Of a stretch of DNA of 50,093 nt, positions 23,036-31,391 are shown in pieces (positions within the stretch are counted from its first letter, which is position 1; every line of letters begins with the position of its first letter). The position numbers and the translations under genes are program-made. The DNA comes from Candidatus Poribacteria bacterium (GTDB taxonomy: Bacteria > Poribacteria > WGA-4E > WGA-3G), in the NCBI GenBank assembly GCA_022819945.1, contig JAJEGI010000061.1, forward strand, positions 1-50,093, in the 5' to 3' direction. The notes under the pieces were generated by a model. That model did no database searches. It was given only the letters and a program-made list of their open reading frames with translations, and was not told where the DNA came from.

Positions 23036-25804
23036 TTGAGAAAATTACAGATAACGATACTAACCCTGCTCCTCGGAATCGGGTTAGCGATACAAAGTAG
23101 TGCTGATCGAGTGCAACTCAATACAAGTGCCGCCGTCATTCATGACAATCTCGGTACGAGTGTCGCGATCAGTGGTGATTACGCGATGATAGGTGTTCCA
23201 GAAGATGATACCGACAACGGCAGAAATGCTGGTTCGGTTCAAGTCTTTTTCCGCAGCGAAACTGGATGGGTGCAGCATCAAAAACTGAATGCCAGCGACA
23301 CAACAGGCGGTGACGAATTTGGAGTGACGCTCGCAATGAGTGGCGATTATGCTGTCGTTGGGGCACCAAGAAAGGACGATGTGGGAAATAATTCAGGTGC
23401 TGCGTATGTTTTTACACGGCACGGAACCGAATGGGTCGAGCAAGCCAAATTGGTCGCCTCCGGCGCAAGAGCAGGTGACTATTTTGGCATCTCGGTCGCG
23501 ATTGACGAAGATACCATCCTCGTCGGCGGGCATCGCGTCAACGAACCCACTGCGGACGCAGGATCTGTTTATGTTTTTGAGCGGCTTGGCAATAGTTGGC
23601 TTCAGACAGCCCATCTCACTGCTCCGGATGCCACCAGATTTGCATACTTCGGCTTTTCCGTCGGTATTGACGGAGATACTGCTATCATCGGAGCAACCCG
23701 TGATGACGAGAAGGGTTCAGATGCCGGTGCCGCCTATGTCTTCACACGGCTCGGAGTGGCGTGGACACTCCAAGCAAAACTCCTCGGCAACAACACTGAA
23801 GCAGAGGATAATTTCGGATACGCAGTCGATGTTGATGGTGAGGTCGCGATCGTAACCTCCCCTAAAAATAGAGGACAAGGTGCCGCTTATATCTACAGAC
23901 GGGATGGCACTGTATGGCGGCAGCAAAGAAACCGTATCCGTATCCGTATGATTCCGATTGACCCTGATGGCGCATCCGCCTTCGGTACCTCTGTTGACAT
24001 CAGCGGACAAACTGCCGTCATCGGAGCGATAGGCGGTAGAGTTGGTGAAGACACAGTCGGTGCCGCTTACATTTTTACAGAAAATGAACCGCCATTCTGG
24101 AATCAACATACGAAGCTCGTTGCAAGTGACAGAGATGCGGGGGACCAACTTGGGTTCGCTGTTGCAATCAGTGGAAACGAAGTTATCGCAGGCGCGCCCA
24201 AACACAGTGCTGGCGGAATCGCTTCCGGTGCCGCGTATATCTTCCAACAAAAGGAAGATGGCGCGTGGGTAGAGAACATCAAGTTAAGCGATGGAGAAAC
24301 CGCCTCCGAAGACCAGTTTGGTATCTCGGTCTCGATTAGCGGTAATCTCGCTATCTCCGGTGCACAGCAAGATGATGACCTCGCACCGAACGCCGGCGGT
24401 GCTTACATTTTTGAGCGGAGTGGTACGCTCTGGTTACAACGCGCGAAGCTCACTGCTAATGACGCAAAGGCAGGCGACCTGTTTGGAAATACTGTCGCGA
24501 TCAGTGGTGAAACTGCGGTTATCGGTGCTCCCGGCGTTGATGATGCTGGACCGGAGGCAGGGGCAGTATACGCCTTTATCCGTTCAGGCGAAGACTGGAT
24601 TCAACAAGCCAAATTTATCGGTGACGATATCGGTATGTTCGACCAGTTCGGAACGGCTATCGCACTTCATGAGAATACCGCTGTTATTGGGGCTTATGGA
24701 AAGGACGAGGGTGATATAGATACCGGTGCGGCATACATCTTTGTGCGAAATGGGGGTTCTTGGACCCAACAGGCAAAACTCACACACCAAAATCCTGTCC
24801 AAGGGGACCGGTTCGGATTTGCCGTGTCTGTCCACGGTGACAATGCCCTTATCGGTGCATATCGAAGTGATGCAACAGGCCCAGATTCCGGTGCCGCATA
24901 CATCTTTACGCGCAACGGCGGGACATGGCAGCAAGATTTTCAACTTATCCCAAACGATAGTGGACTTGGCGATGAATTCGGATATGCTGTAGATATTACG
25001 CAAGGGTTGGCTGTCATCGGCGCGCCTAAAGAGGATCGGCATGAATCGGATATGGGAGCCGCTTACATTTTTGTGCAAACGCGTGATGCATGGCTACAAC
25101 AAGCAAAACTCGCCGCTAACGATGCCGAAGCAGGCGACGAATTCGGTGCAGCAGTCGCCATTCATGGAGACGCAGCAATCGTTGGTGCTTGGAAGGACAA
25201 TCATCCATCGAGGGACATAGCGGCAGCAGAAATCGACAAAGGCTCAGCCTACTCTTTTCTGCGGGACGGGTTGACTTGGGTACAGAAGCGCAGAATCATT
25301 GCAGGCAGCCCAAACCGATTCGACCTGTTCGGTGCCTCGGTCGCAATTAAAGGCTCATTCGCTATCATCGGTGCTGCTGGCAGTGATAATGCTGGAGATA
25401 ATGCCGGTTCTGCGTTCATCTACAACCCTATCGATCTCGGATTCCGACCTGCGGATATCCCGTTCTCTGTTGACCCCACATCGCAAACACTCACGACATT
25501 TGGGCATATTAAGCACACGATGATTTTCCAGAATTACCCGAACCCTTTTAACCCTGAAACATGGTTCCCATACAATCTCGCTGAAGAAACCGAGGTTAGC
25601 GTGAAAATCTACGATGTTGCCGGGGCACTTGTCCGTCAATTGAATATCGGGTTACAGGAACCCGGTAATTACCAAAGTCAAGAGAAAGCCGCGTATTGGG
25701 ATGGCAGAGATGAATTTGGAACAAAAGTTGCGAGCGGTATCTATTTCTATACATTCACCGCAGGCGATTTCCAAAGCACCCGCCGGATGGTAATTCTGAA
25801 ATAA
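23036..25804 (+). CDS. Secreted FG-GAP (integrin-like) repeat protein with FlgD-like C-terminal domain
   Basis: A 922-residue exported protein. GAGGGGGA lies six bases before TTG 23036, which I prefer to the GTG at 23021. A signal peptide (ITILTLLLGIGLAIQSSA) is followed by about fourteen repeats of 50-60 residues with cores such as DQFGISVSISGNLAISGA, DNFGYAVDVDGEVAIVTS and DEFGAAVAIHGDAAIVGA, each with GAAYIF and WxQQAKL. These form an integrin-type propeller that usually binds ligands or calcium. The end has NYPNPFNPETWFPY and a FlgD-Ig/T9SS-like module (VSVKIYDVAGALVRQL, then GIYFYTF and MVILK), a probable sorting or anchoring domain. A cell-surface adhesin is a reasonable inference. Confidence 0.9.
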   Translation: MRKLQITILTLLLGIGLAIQSSADRVQLNTSAAVIHDNLGTSVAISGDYAMIGVPEDDTDNGRNAGSVQVFFRSETGWVQHQKLNASDTTGGDEFGVTLAMSGDYAVVGAPRKDDVGNNSGAAYVFTRHGTEWVEQAKLVASGARAGDYFGISVAIDEDTILVGGHRVNEPTADAGSVYVFERLGNSWLQTAHLTAPDATRFAYFGFSVGIDGDTAIIGATRDDEKGSDAGAAYVFTRLGVAWTLQAKLLGNNTEAEDNFGYAVDVDGEVAIVTSPKNRGQGAAYIYRRDGTVWRQQRNRIRIRMIPIDPDGASAFGTSVDISGQTAVIGAIGGRVGEDTVGAAYIFTENEPPFWNQHTKLVASDRDAGDQLGFAVAISGNEVIAGAPKHSAGGIASGAAYIFQQKEDGAWVENIKLSDGETASEDQFGISVSISGNLAISGAQQDDDLAPNAGGAYIFERSGTLWLQRAKLTANDAKAGDLFGNTVAISGETAVIGAPGVDDAGPEAGAVYAFIRSGEDWIQQAKFIGDDIGMFDQFGTAIALHENTAVIGAYGKDEGDIDTGAAYIFVRNGGSWTQQAKLTHQNPVQGDRFGFAVSVHGDNALIGAYRSDATGPDSGAAYIFTRNGGTWQQDFQLIPNDSGLGDEFGYAVDITQGLAVIGAPKEDRHESDMGAAYIFVQTRDAWLQQAKLAANDAEAGDEFGAAVAIHGDAAIVGAWKDNHPSRDIAAAEIDKGSAYSFLRDGLTWVQKRRIIAGSPNRFDLFGASVAIKGSFAIIGAAGSDNAGDNAGSAFIYNPIDLGFRPADIPFSVDPTSQTLTTFGHIKHTMIFQNYPNPFNPETWFPYNLAEETEVSVKIYDVAGALVRQLNIGLQEPGNYQSQEKAAYWDGRDEFGTKVASGIYFYTFTAGDFQSTRRMVILK

Positions 25805-25844
25805 CTGCTCTCTAACAAAACCAACGCGATAGTGGAGACATTGA

Positions 25845-26237
25845 ATGAGCCAGTACACCGGCTATGACGATTTACAAACCCATATCCCTGAATTAGAAAC
25901 ACCCGTAATTGAGACATGGGAAAATCAGTATAGCCACCGAGATTACACAATCGAAATCACCAACTTGGAATTTACTGCCGTATGCCCCAAAACGGGGTTA
26001 CCCGATTTCGCCACAATCTGTATTACCTATGTCCCTGACCAACACTGCATCGAACTGAAGTCGTTGAAGGAGTACTTCCTCTTCTACCGAGATGTCGGCA
26101 TCTTCCATGAGCATGTCGTGAACAAGGTGTTGGAGGATTTTGTTAAAGCGTGCCAGCCGCGGAAGGCAGAAGTCATCGGTAACTTCAACATCCGCGGCGG
26201 CATCAAAACGGTTGTGCGTGCAAGCTATCAAAAGTGA
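25845..26237 (+). CDS. queF: NADPH-dependent 7-cyano-7-deazaguanine reductase QueF (type I)
   Basis: A 130-residue T-fold enzyme reducing preQ0 to preQ1 in queuosine synthesis. The family motif FTAVCPKTGLPDFATI carries catalytic Cys47 and Asp54, spaced as in known type I QueF. ELKSLKEYF is the NADPH-binding signature, and DVGIFHEHVVNKV carries the conserved His-Glu. The short length is normal for the unimodular type. GTGGAGAC precedes the ATG. The gene is separated from queG by the propeller and FG-GAP genes, so the pathway is loosely clustered. Confidence 0.95.
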   Translation: MSQYTGYDDLQTHIPELETPVIETWENQYSHRDYTIEITNLEFTAVCPKTGLPDFATICITYVPDQHCIELKSLKEYFLFYRDVGIFHEHVVNKVLEDFVKACQPRKAEVIGNFNIRGGIKTVVRASYQK

Positions 26238-26300
26238 TAGAACGATAACAATTGTGAGAAATGTCAGATTCATTACCACGGGAACACAAATCAAAGGTTT

Positions 26301-27152
26301 CTACCGCAGATGCTTCTCTCCCCGATGCTCTGCAATCCATGTTTTCAGAGGCACATCTGCATCTGTGGGTTGCCACCAGCCTTTAATGTCCACACCATCT
26401 CCCAGCAACTGCCGCCGAATTGGGTCGCATTTCTCAAGGATTTCGGGTGGCATGAGGTTGTAATCCAAACCCCGCAACCAACGATAACTGTATCCCATAA
26501 ACAAAACTTTCCGCGTCACGTCAGAGAAATTCCAGCCGCGTGAGTGCCACATCCGGCGATCAAATAGCACCGCTGTGCCGCGTTTGACGAGCAGATCTAT
26601 TGCCCCTTCCGGGTCGCCATCGGGATCGTTATCGCTGTTGGGTGGACGGGTGTCGAGTTTGTGACTACACGGAACAATCCGCATTGCGCCGTTGTCACGG
26701 TCGGTAACGTCGGTCAGCCAATAGCTTACTTTTAATGAGAGTCGGGGGTGTGGACGTTCCATCTCCGGTACAGGTCTCCCGCCGTCTTGATGCCAATGCG
26801 CGCCTTTTCGGACTCGCGGCTTATCAGGCGATTCTGGCGGATACATGATGAGATGCGATATATAGAGTTGGATGTTCCAACCCAAAATATCCCAGAGCAG
26901 CGGGAACACTTTCTTGTTATCAAGGAGTTCCAGCAATATATCGTCCTCAATGACGGTACGGAACTTTGACATCAATGCTTGTGGTGACAGCCCTGTTTTG
27001 GCGCGTTCTTCCGCATCAAGCCGATCCGCGACTGCTTCTAACGCATCTACCATCTCAGGACTTATAGCGTCTTCAACAATGAGGTACCCCTCGTCGTTGA
27101 ACGCTTTAAGTTGCTCTTCCGTAGCACAATATTCCAGCCAACTTGTGTCCAT
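26301..27152 (-). CDS. Phytanoyl-CoA dioxygenase (PhyH) family protein
   Basis: A 283-residue Fe(II)/2-oxoglutarate-dependent oxygenase-like protein. The iron triad is visible: His121 and Asp123 in GAHWHQDGG and distal His203 in RMWHSRGWN, with Arg214 in DVTRKV as the probable 2-oxoglutarate ligand. The N-terminus EEQLKAFNDEGYLIVEDAI is typical of the family. GAAGGAGGCGAC precedes the ATG on the minus strand. Cytoplasmic. Substrates in this large family range from fatty acids to small metabolites; none can be named here. It converges on queF. Confidence 0.9.
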   Translation of the reverse strand: MDTSWLEYCATEEQLKAFNDEGYLIVEDAISPEMVDALEAVADRLDAEERAKTGLSPQALMSKFRTVIEDDILLELLDNKKVFPLLWDILGWNIQLYISHLIMYPPESPDKPRVRKGAHWHQDGGRPVPEMERPHPRLSLKVSYWLTDVTDRDNGAMRIVPCSHKLDTRPPNSDNDPDGDPEGAIDLLVKRGTAVLFDRRMWHSRGWNFSDVTRKVLFMGYSYRWLRGLDYNLMPPEILEKCDPIRRQLLGDGVDIKGWWQPTDADVPLKTWIAEHRGEKHLR

Positions 27153-27170
27153 TGTCGCCTCCTTCAGCTG

Positions 27171-27932
27171 CTAACGGTGGACCTCAGATTTAATCCGTCC
27201 CCATGTGGTTGTGAGTTTCCCGGTGACTTCAACAGCAAACGTGATGCCTTCCGCCATATCCTCCTGAATCTGTTCTTGCGTGATAGCAATATTGAGAATA
27301 CGGATTTCATCAAGCATGCCATTAAGCCAGATATTTTCATTCGCTTTTTTGCCGATCCAGACGGAGGCTGCGTTTTCGTTGATGTCTCCGCTTCGCGCGA
27401 CTTGTCCGTCCAATTCACCGTCGAGATAGATGCGGATTTCTTTTCCATCGTAGACCATAGCGGTATGATACCATGTGTCCGCCTTCATCGGTGTTGTGCC
27501 CTCTGCGACAGCCGCGGCACCGGGGGCGGTATAGACGAATCCGCGAATTTTTCCACCGGGTGTATCAAAACCCCATCCACTTTCAGCAACGGAGCCTTTT
27601 CTCGCGATCGAAGGATGTCCGCCGGGGAACGCAGCCGGTTTAAACCACGCCTCAATTGTCAGTTCATCGCCTCCTGGAACGAGACTGTCGTGGTGTGGCA
27701 CTTCAATAAGGCTGCTCGCGCCATCAAAGACCAAGGCACCACCGTTCTTCCCATCTGCTGTCCATTCGGCATCGGTAATCTCTCCATGATTTCCAAAGTC
27801 AGACAGGTCTGTCGCTTCATTTCCCGTCTCCTTATCAAAGAGATATAGTAACACAGTTTCCTCTTCAAATGCAGCGAAACAACACAATCCCAGACAAAGC
27901 AAAAGCGTAAAGACGGTCAGCATTTGAGTCAT
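27171..27932 (-). CDS. Secreted LamG-domain (concanavalin-like) protein, paralogue 1
   Basis: A 253-residue exported protein. The signal peptide (MLTVFTLLLCLGLCCFA) is followed by a single LamG/Laminin_G_3 jelly-roll (about 25-225) with LYLFDKETGNEATDLSDFGNHG, GALVFDGASSLIEVP, LTIEAWFKPA, WYHTAMVYDGKEIRIYLDGE and DEIRILNIAIT. Such domains bind glycans and are common in secreted carbohydrate-active proteins. GAGGAGG lies upstream of the ATG. It is a tandem duplicate of the gene at 28008-28766 and ends in the Trp-Gly motif KLTTTWGRIKSEVHR. Confidence 0.9.
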   Translation of the reverse strand: MTQMLTVFTLLLCLGLCCFAAFEEETVLLYLFDKETGNEATDLSDFGNHGEITDAEWTADGKNGGALVFDGASSLIEVPHHDSLVPGGDELTIEAWFKPAAFPGGHPSIARKGSVAESGWGFDTPGGKIRGFVYTAPGAAAVAEGTTPMKADTWYHTAMVYDGKEIRIYLDGELDGQVARSGDINENAASVWIGKKANENIWLNGMLDEIRILNIAITQEQIQEDMAEGITFAVEVTGKLTTTWGRIKSEVHR

Positions 27933-28007
27933 TTGAAAACCCTCCTCTTTATGTAGACCTTACTCGATTTTTTCCATAAGACTGGATGTATTATGCACCA
28001 TCAGCTG

Positions 28008-28766
28008 CTAACGACGGACTTCAGATTTAATCCGTCCCCACGTTGTTGTAAGTTTTCCAATGATTTCCACAGCAAGCCCGACACCTTCCTCCATGTCCTT
28101 TTGAATCTGTTTTTGCGTGAGTGCGATATTGAGAATACGGAGTTCATCAAGTGTTCCATGAAGCCAGTGGCTATTCTGGCGTGCGCCGATCCAGACCGAA
28201 GCCTGATTTCGGTGCATGTCCCCTCCGCGGTCGACTTTCCCATCCAGTTCGCCGTCCAGATAGACGCGAACCTCTTTGCCATTGTAGACCATAGCGAGAT
28301 GATGCCATGTGTCCAACTTCATAGTTGTTTCACCTTGTGCGACAGCGAAGTCGCCGGGTGCGTTATAGATGAAGCCGCGGACGCTTCCACCGGGTGTGTC
28401 AAGTCCCCATCCGCTGTCTCCGACGAGACCCTTTCTCGCAATCGATGGATATCCATTCGGAAATTTCGCTGGTTTAAACCACGCCTCAATTGTCACCTCA
28501 TCACTGCCGGTATGAAGACTGTCGTGGTGTGGCACTTCAATAAGGCTACTCGCGCCATCAAAGATCAACGCACCCCCGCGTTTTCCATCTTTTGTCCATT
28601 TAGCATCGGTGATTTCCCCGTGATTCTCAAATTCGGAAAGGTCTGTCGCTTCATCGATTACTTCTTCATCAAAGAGATATAACAACACCGTATTTTTTTC
28701 AAACGCAGCGAAACAACTTACGCCTAAACAAAACAAGAGTGCCATAACTGTTAGAATTCGAGTCAT
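28008..28766 (-). CDS. Secreted LamG-domain protein, paralogue 2
   Basis: A 252-residue protein nearly parallel to its neighbour along the whole length. ATG 28766 has AAAGGAGG just upstream and begins the signal peptide MTRILTVMALLFCLG; an upstream in-frame ATG at 28814 is rejected. The jelly-roll shows LYLFDEEVIDEATDLSEFE, GALIFDGASSLIEVP and VYLDGELDGKVDRGG. It ends in KLTTTWGRIKSEVRR. The duplication is recent enough that the DNA also aligns readily. The gap to paralogue 1 is 75 bases, so co-transcription is likely. Confidence 0.9.
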   Translation of the reverse strand: MTRILTVMALLFCLGVSCFAAFEKNTVLLYLFDEEVIDEATDLSEFENHGEITDAKWTKDGKRGGALIFDGASSLIEVPHHDSLHTGSDEVTIEAWFKPAKFPNGYPSIARKGLVGDSGWGLDTPGGSVRGFIYNAPGDFAVAQGETTMKLDTWHHLAMVYNGKEVRVYLDGELDGKVDRGGDMHRNQASVWIGARQNSHWLHGTLDELRILNIALTQKQIQKDMEEGVGLAVEIIGKLTTTWGRIKSEVRR

Positions 28767-28844
28767 TCGGACGCCTCCTTTATTAATCACGGATGTTGGT
28801 ATATGGCATTGCAAACAGGATTCCGGTCACTGGTAAGATGAAGA

Positions 28845-28868
28845 AGGCGAGGTTAGGAAACCTCGCCT
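28845..28868. repeat. GGCGAGGTT-family hairpin
   Basis: AGGCGAGGTT (28845-28854) pairs perfectly with AACCTCGCCT (28859-28868) around AGGA. It lies between the oxidoreductase stop and the LamG gene and may end the oxidoreductase transcript, though no T-run follows on the minus strand. Related words occur at 10326-10341 and 12947-12974. Confidence 0.55.
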
Positions 28869-28911
28869 ACCGTGAGATAGGCGAAGCACGTACAGTTTAC
28901 TAAATTGCCAC

Positions 28912-30123
28912 TTAATCTTCCACCCGTTCAATAATCTCTCCGGTCTGTCGATCTCTGAAGATGCGTTTCATTCTGCCATCTGGCATCCGTTCATCTTTCA
29001 GGTGTGCGTATCGTTCATCAGCATTCGATTCGCTTGTTTGCGCATCGGTGGCTTCAGTTGTGCCTCGCCAATCTTGGATATCAACCGCTTCCCACTGCTT
29101 GGATTTAGCGGACTTATAGCAGGCATCAATGATAGCGTTCACGACGTAGCCATCATAGAAGGTTTCCAACGGTTCGCGTCCTTCGTCGATTGCGTTGAAC
29201 ATATCGAGGAACATATCGCGGTAGCCGAGTTCCGCGACCTCATCACCAACAGGGAAGAGCCAACCGGTATCGCTCTCCGCTTTTTCAGCGACATAACCCT
29301 CCTGCCCGACAGCCGTGAACATCTCATAACCTGTGCGGAGCCAATGATTGAGCCAGATGGTCCCTTCACTGCCAGAAACCTCATCCCGCAAGTCCATACC
29401 GCCGCGAAACGCCCAACCGACTTCAAACTGTCCAATTGCACCGCTTTCAAATCGGATGAGCGCGATGCCGTGGTCTTCGGCATCAATTGGATGAACGAGT
29501 GTGTCTGCCCAGCACATTACCTCAACGGGTTTATTGTTTTTCCCAACAAAATTTCGGATAATCTCAATGCAGTGGCATCCCATATCGACGATGGCACCAC
29601 CACCTGCTTGCTCCAGATCCCAGAACCAATCGCTATGCGGACCGGGATGTGTCTCACGGGAGCGCACCCACAGAATCTTGCCGAGTGCACCGTTTTGAAC
29701 CGATTCTAACGCTTTTAGTGTTTTTGGGGGATATACCAAATCTTCGAGATAACCCCCAAACACGCCTGTGTTTTCAACGATGTCTAACATCGCTTTCGCC
29801 TCTTCAGCGGTACGTCCAAGGGGTTTCGTGCAGAGGATACTTTTACCCGCCTCTGCTGCGAGTTCAACTGCCTTCAGATGTAGATTGTTAGGTAACCCTA
29901 TAACAACAGTATCTGTCTCAGAATGGTTAATGGCTTCTGCCAAATCAGTTGTTGCGTGAGGGATGTTCCATTCCTCGGCGAATGCGGTTGCCCGTTCTTC
30001 ACGTCGGGAGTAGACAGAGTGAACACGGTCTGTGCCACGCTGGTTATGGAGCGTCATCGTATAGAACATACCGATGAGCCCGGTACCGAGCATTGTAACT
30101 TTATGACTTTTCAGTTCTGACAT
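28912..30123 (-). CDS. Gfo/Idh/MocA-family oxidoreductase
   Basis: A 403-residue protein from the ATG at 30121-30123, with AAAGGAAAG just upstream; an in-frame ATG at 30165 lacks support. [17 protein letters not shown] is the dinucleotide loop, and [16 protein letters not shown] carries the family lysine (CTKP instead of EKP). [16 protein letters not shown] is the conserved His/Cys-containing helix of the active site. The tail of about 60 residues ([19 protein letters not shown] on) is a charged extension beyond the usual domain. The substrate is unknown, probably a sugar or inositol. Confidence 0.9.
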   Translation of the reverse strand: MSELKSHKVTMLGTGLIGMFYTMTLHNQRGTDRVHSVYSRREERATAFAEEWNIPHATTDLAEAINHSETDTVVIGLPNNLHLKAVELAAEAGKSILCTKPLGRTAEEAKAMLDIVENTGVFGGYLEDLVYPPKTLKALESVQNGALGKILWVRSRETHPGPHSDWFWDLEQAGGGAIVDMGCHCIEIIRNFVGKNNKPVEVMCWADTLVHPIDAEDHGIALIRFESGAIGQFEVGWAFRGGMDLRDEVSGSEGTIWLNHWLRTGYEMFTAVGQEGYVAEKAESDTGWLFPVGDEVAELGYRDMFLDMFNAIDEGREPLETFYDGYVVNAIIDACYKSAKSKQWEAVDIQDWRGTTEATDAQTSESNADERYAHLKDERMPDGRMKRIFRDRQTGEIIERVED

Positions 30124-30191
30124 TACTTTCCTTTCGCGACAATCTTTTAATGAGAACGGACGCAAAATCCTATGCGTTTGTTTGCGGGATT

Positions 30192-30255
30192 GGAAGACTG
30201 GAAGATTGGAAGTGTAGGGGAAGGCCTCTCATCCTTCCGTTTCTTCCATCCTTCC
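30192..30255. repeat. GGAAG/CTTCC intergenic inverted repeat
   Basis: GGAAG occurs at 30192, 30200 and 30208 (period 8), then CTTCC at 30234, 30243 and 30251. The two blocks can fold into an imperfect hairpin between the oxidoreductase start and the YCF48-like stop. It may end the YCF48-like transcript's upstream neighbour or just be a repeat. Confidence 0.45.
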
Positions 30256-30265
30256 ATCCATCTTA

Positions 30266-31363
30266 CTATTCTTGTGCTTTGTATCCTGCGATGACGCCCC
30301 AATCATTGATTGTCCAACAGTGGTTCTGATCTGTGGCATGAACGCCTTTGAAGTTCGCACCTCCGGGTATATTCGATACTGCCCATGTCTTACCGCCGTC
30401 GGTGGTATGCAAAATAGTGTTGTAACCGCCGACTGCCCAACCGACCGTCGCATCAACGAAGATAATATCGTGGAGATCGTCAATGGATTCGGTTTTCTGC
30501 TGATTCCACGTAGCACCGCCATCCGTCGTATGCAGGATTAAACTTTCCTGTCCACAAATCCAGCCGGTATTTTCATCAACAAAATAGATACCGAACAGGT
30601 TATTATCAAATCCGGGGTCTTGTTTTGTCCAGTTTTCGCCACCATCAGTGGTATGTAGGAGCGTCCCGAATGACCCGATAATCCAACCCGTTGTTTCGGA
30701 GACAAACCAGATACCTTCAAGATTGTTCCGAGTTTCGCCGACGCGTGCGCGTTCCGAGCTGCCGACCCAAGTTTCGCCGGCATCGGTTGTTTTGAGAATC
30801 GTGTTCTCCGATCCGGCGATGAAACCAATAGTTTCACTAATCATCTGGATGCCCATCAAATTGGCGCGTATACCACCGCCTCGTCTTCCGCCACGCCCAG
30901 GGGCATCACTTCTCGCCATTTTCCGTGCCCAGGTTTTACCCCCGTCTTCAGTCTTCAGGATAGTGCCTCTGCCGCCTGTAATAAACCCGACATTTTCATC
31001 TACAAAGTAGATATTATAGAGCGGGGCAGGGCCGCCGCGACCGAACCCCGGAGGTGGTCCACCACCGCCACCGGGAGGGCCCCCTGGTCTTTGCCCGGCA
31101 CCCGGAGGACTCATATCAATTTCTTTTTTTTCCCACGTCTTGCCACCATCTGATGTCACCAACATGAGTCCACCGTCTCCAACGACGAGACCGTTCTGAC
31201 TATCCATGAAATAGACATCCTGCAGCATGCCATCGATACCATCACCGCGGAGGATATCGTCTTCTCGGAGGACTGTCCAATCCGCATCGGTAACCGTCGC
31301 GTAAGCAAAAAGGAGCGCGAATCCAACACACACTCCGAAAAGGCTGATAACTGTTCTGATCAT
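30266..31363 (-). CDS. Secreted YCF48-like (BNR/sortilin-type) beta-propeller
   Basis: A 365-residue exported protein from the ATG at 31361-31363, with AAAAGGAGAA upstream. A signal peptide (VISLFGVCVGFALLFAYATV) is followed by six YCF48/BNR blades, each with a turn such as SDGGKTWEKK, EDGGKTWARK, TDGGENWTKQ or TDGGATWNQQ, plus FVDENVGFITGG-type strands. A Gly/Pro-rich insert (PPGGGGGPPPGFGRGG) after the first blade and a second Arg/Gly run (GRGGRRGGG) are unusual and probably flexible surface loops. YCF48 helps assemble photosystem II in phototrophs, but in heterotrophs such domains are general propellers. Binding role only can be inferred. Confidence 0.85.
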   Translation of the reverse strand: MIRTVISLFGVCVGFALLFAYATVTDADWTVLREDDILRGDGIDGMLQDVYFMDSQNGLVVGDGGLMLVTSDGGKTWEKKEIDMSPPGAGQRPGGPPGGGGGPPPGFGRGGPAPLYNIYFVDENVGFITGGRGTILKTEDGGKTWARKMARSDAPGRGGRRGGGIRANLMGIQMISETIGFIAGSENTILKTTDAGETWVGSSERARVGETRNNLEGIWFVSETTGWIIGSFGTLLHTTDGGENWTKQDPGFDNNLFGIYFVDENTGWICGQESLILHTTDGGATWNQQKTESIDDLHDIIFVDATVGWAVGGYNTILHTTDGGKTWAVSNIPGGANFKGVHATDQNHCWTINDWGVIAGYKAQE

Positions 31364-31391
31364 GGTAATTCTCCTTTTTTGGTAGTTTTCT

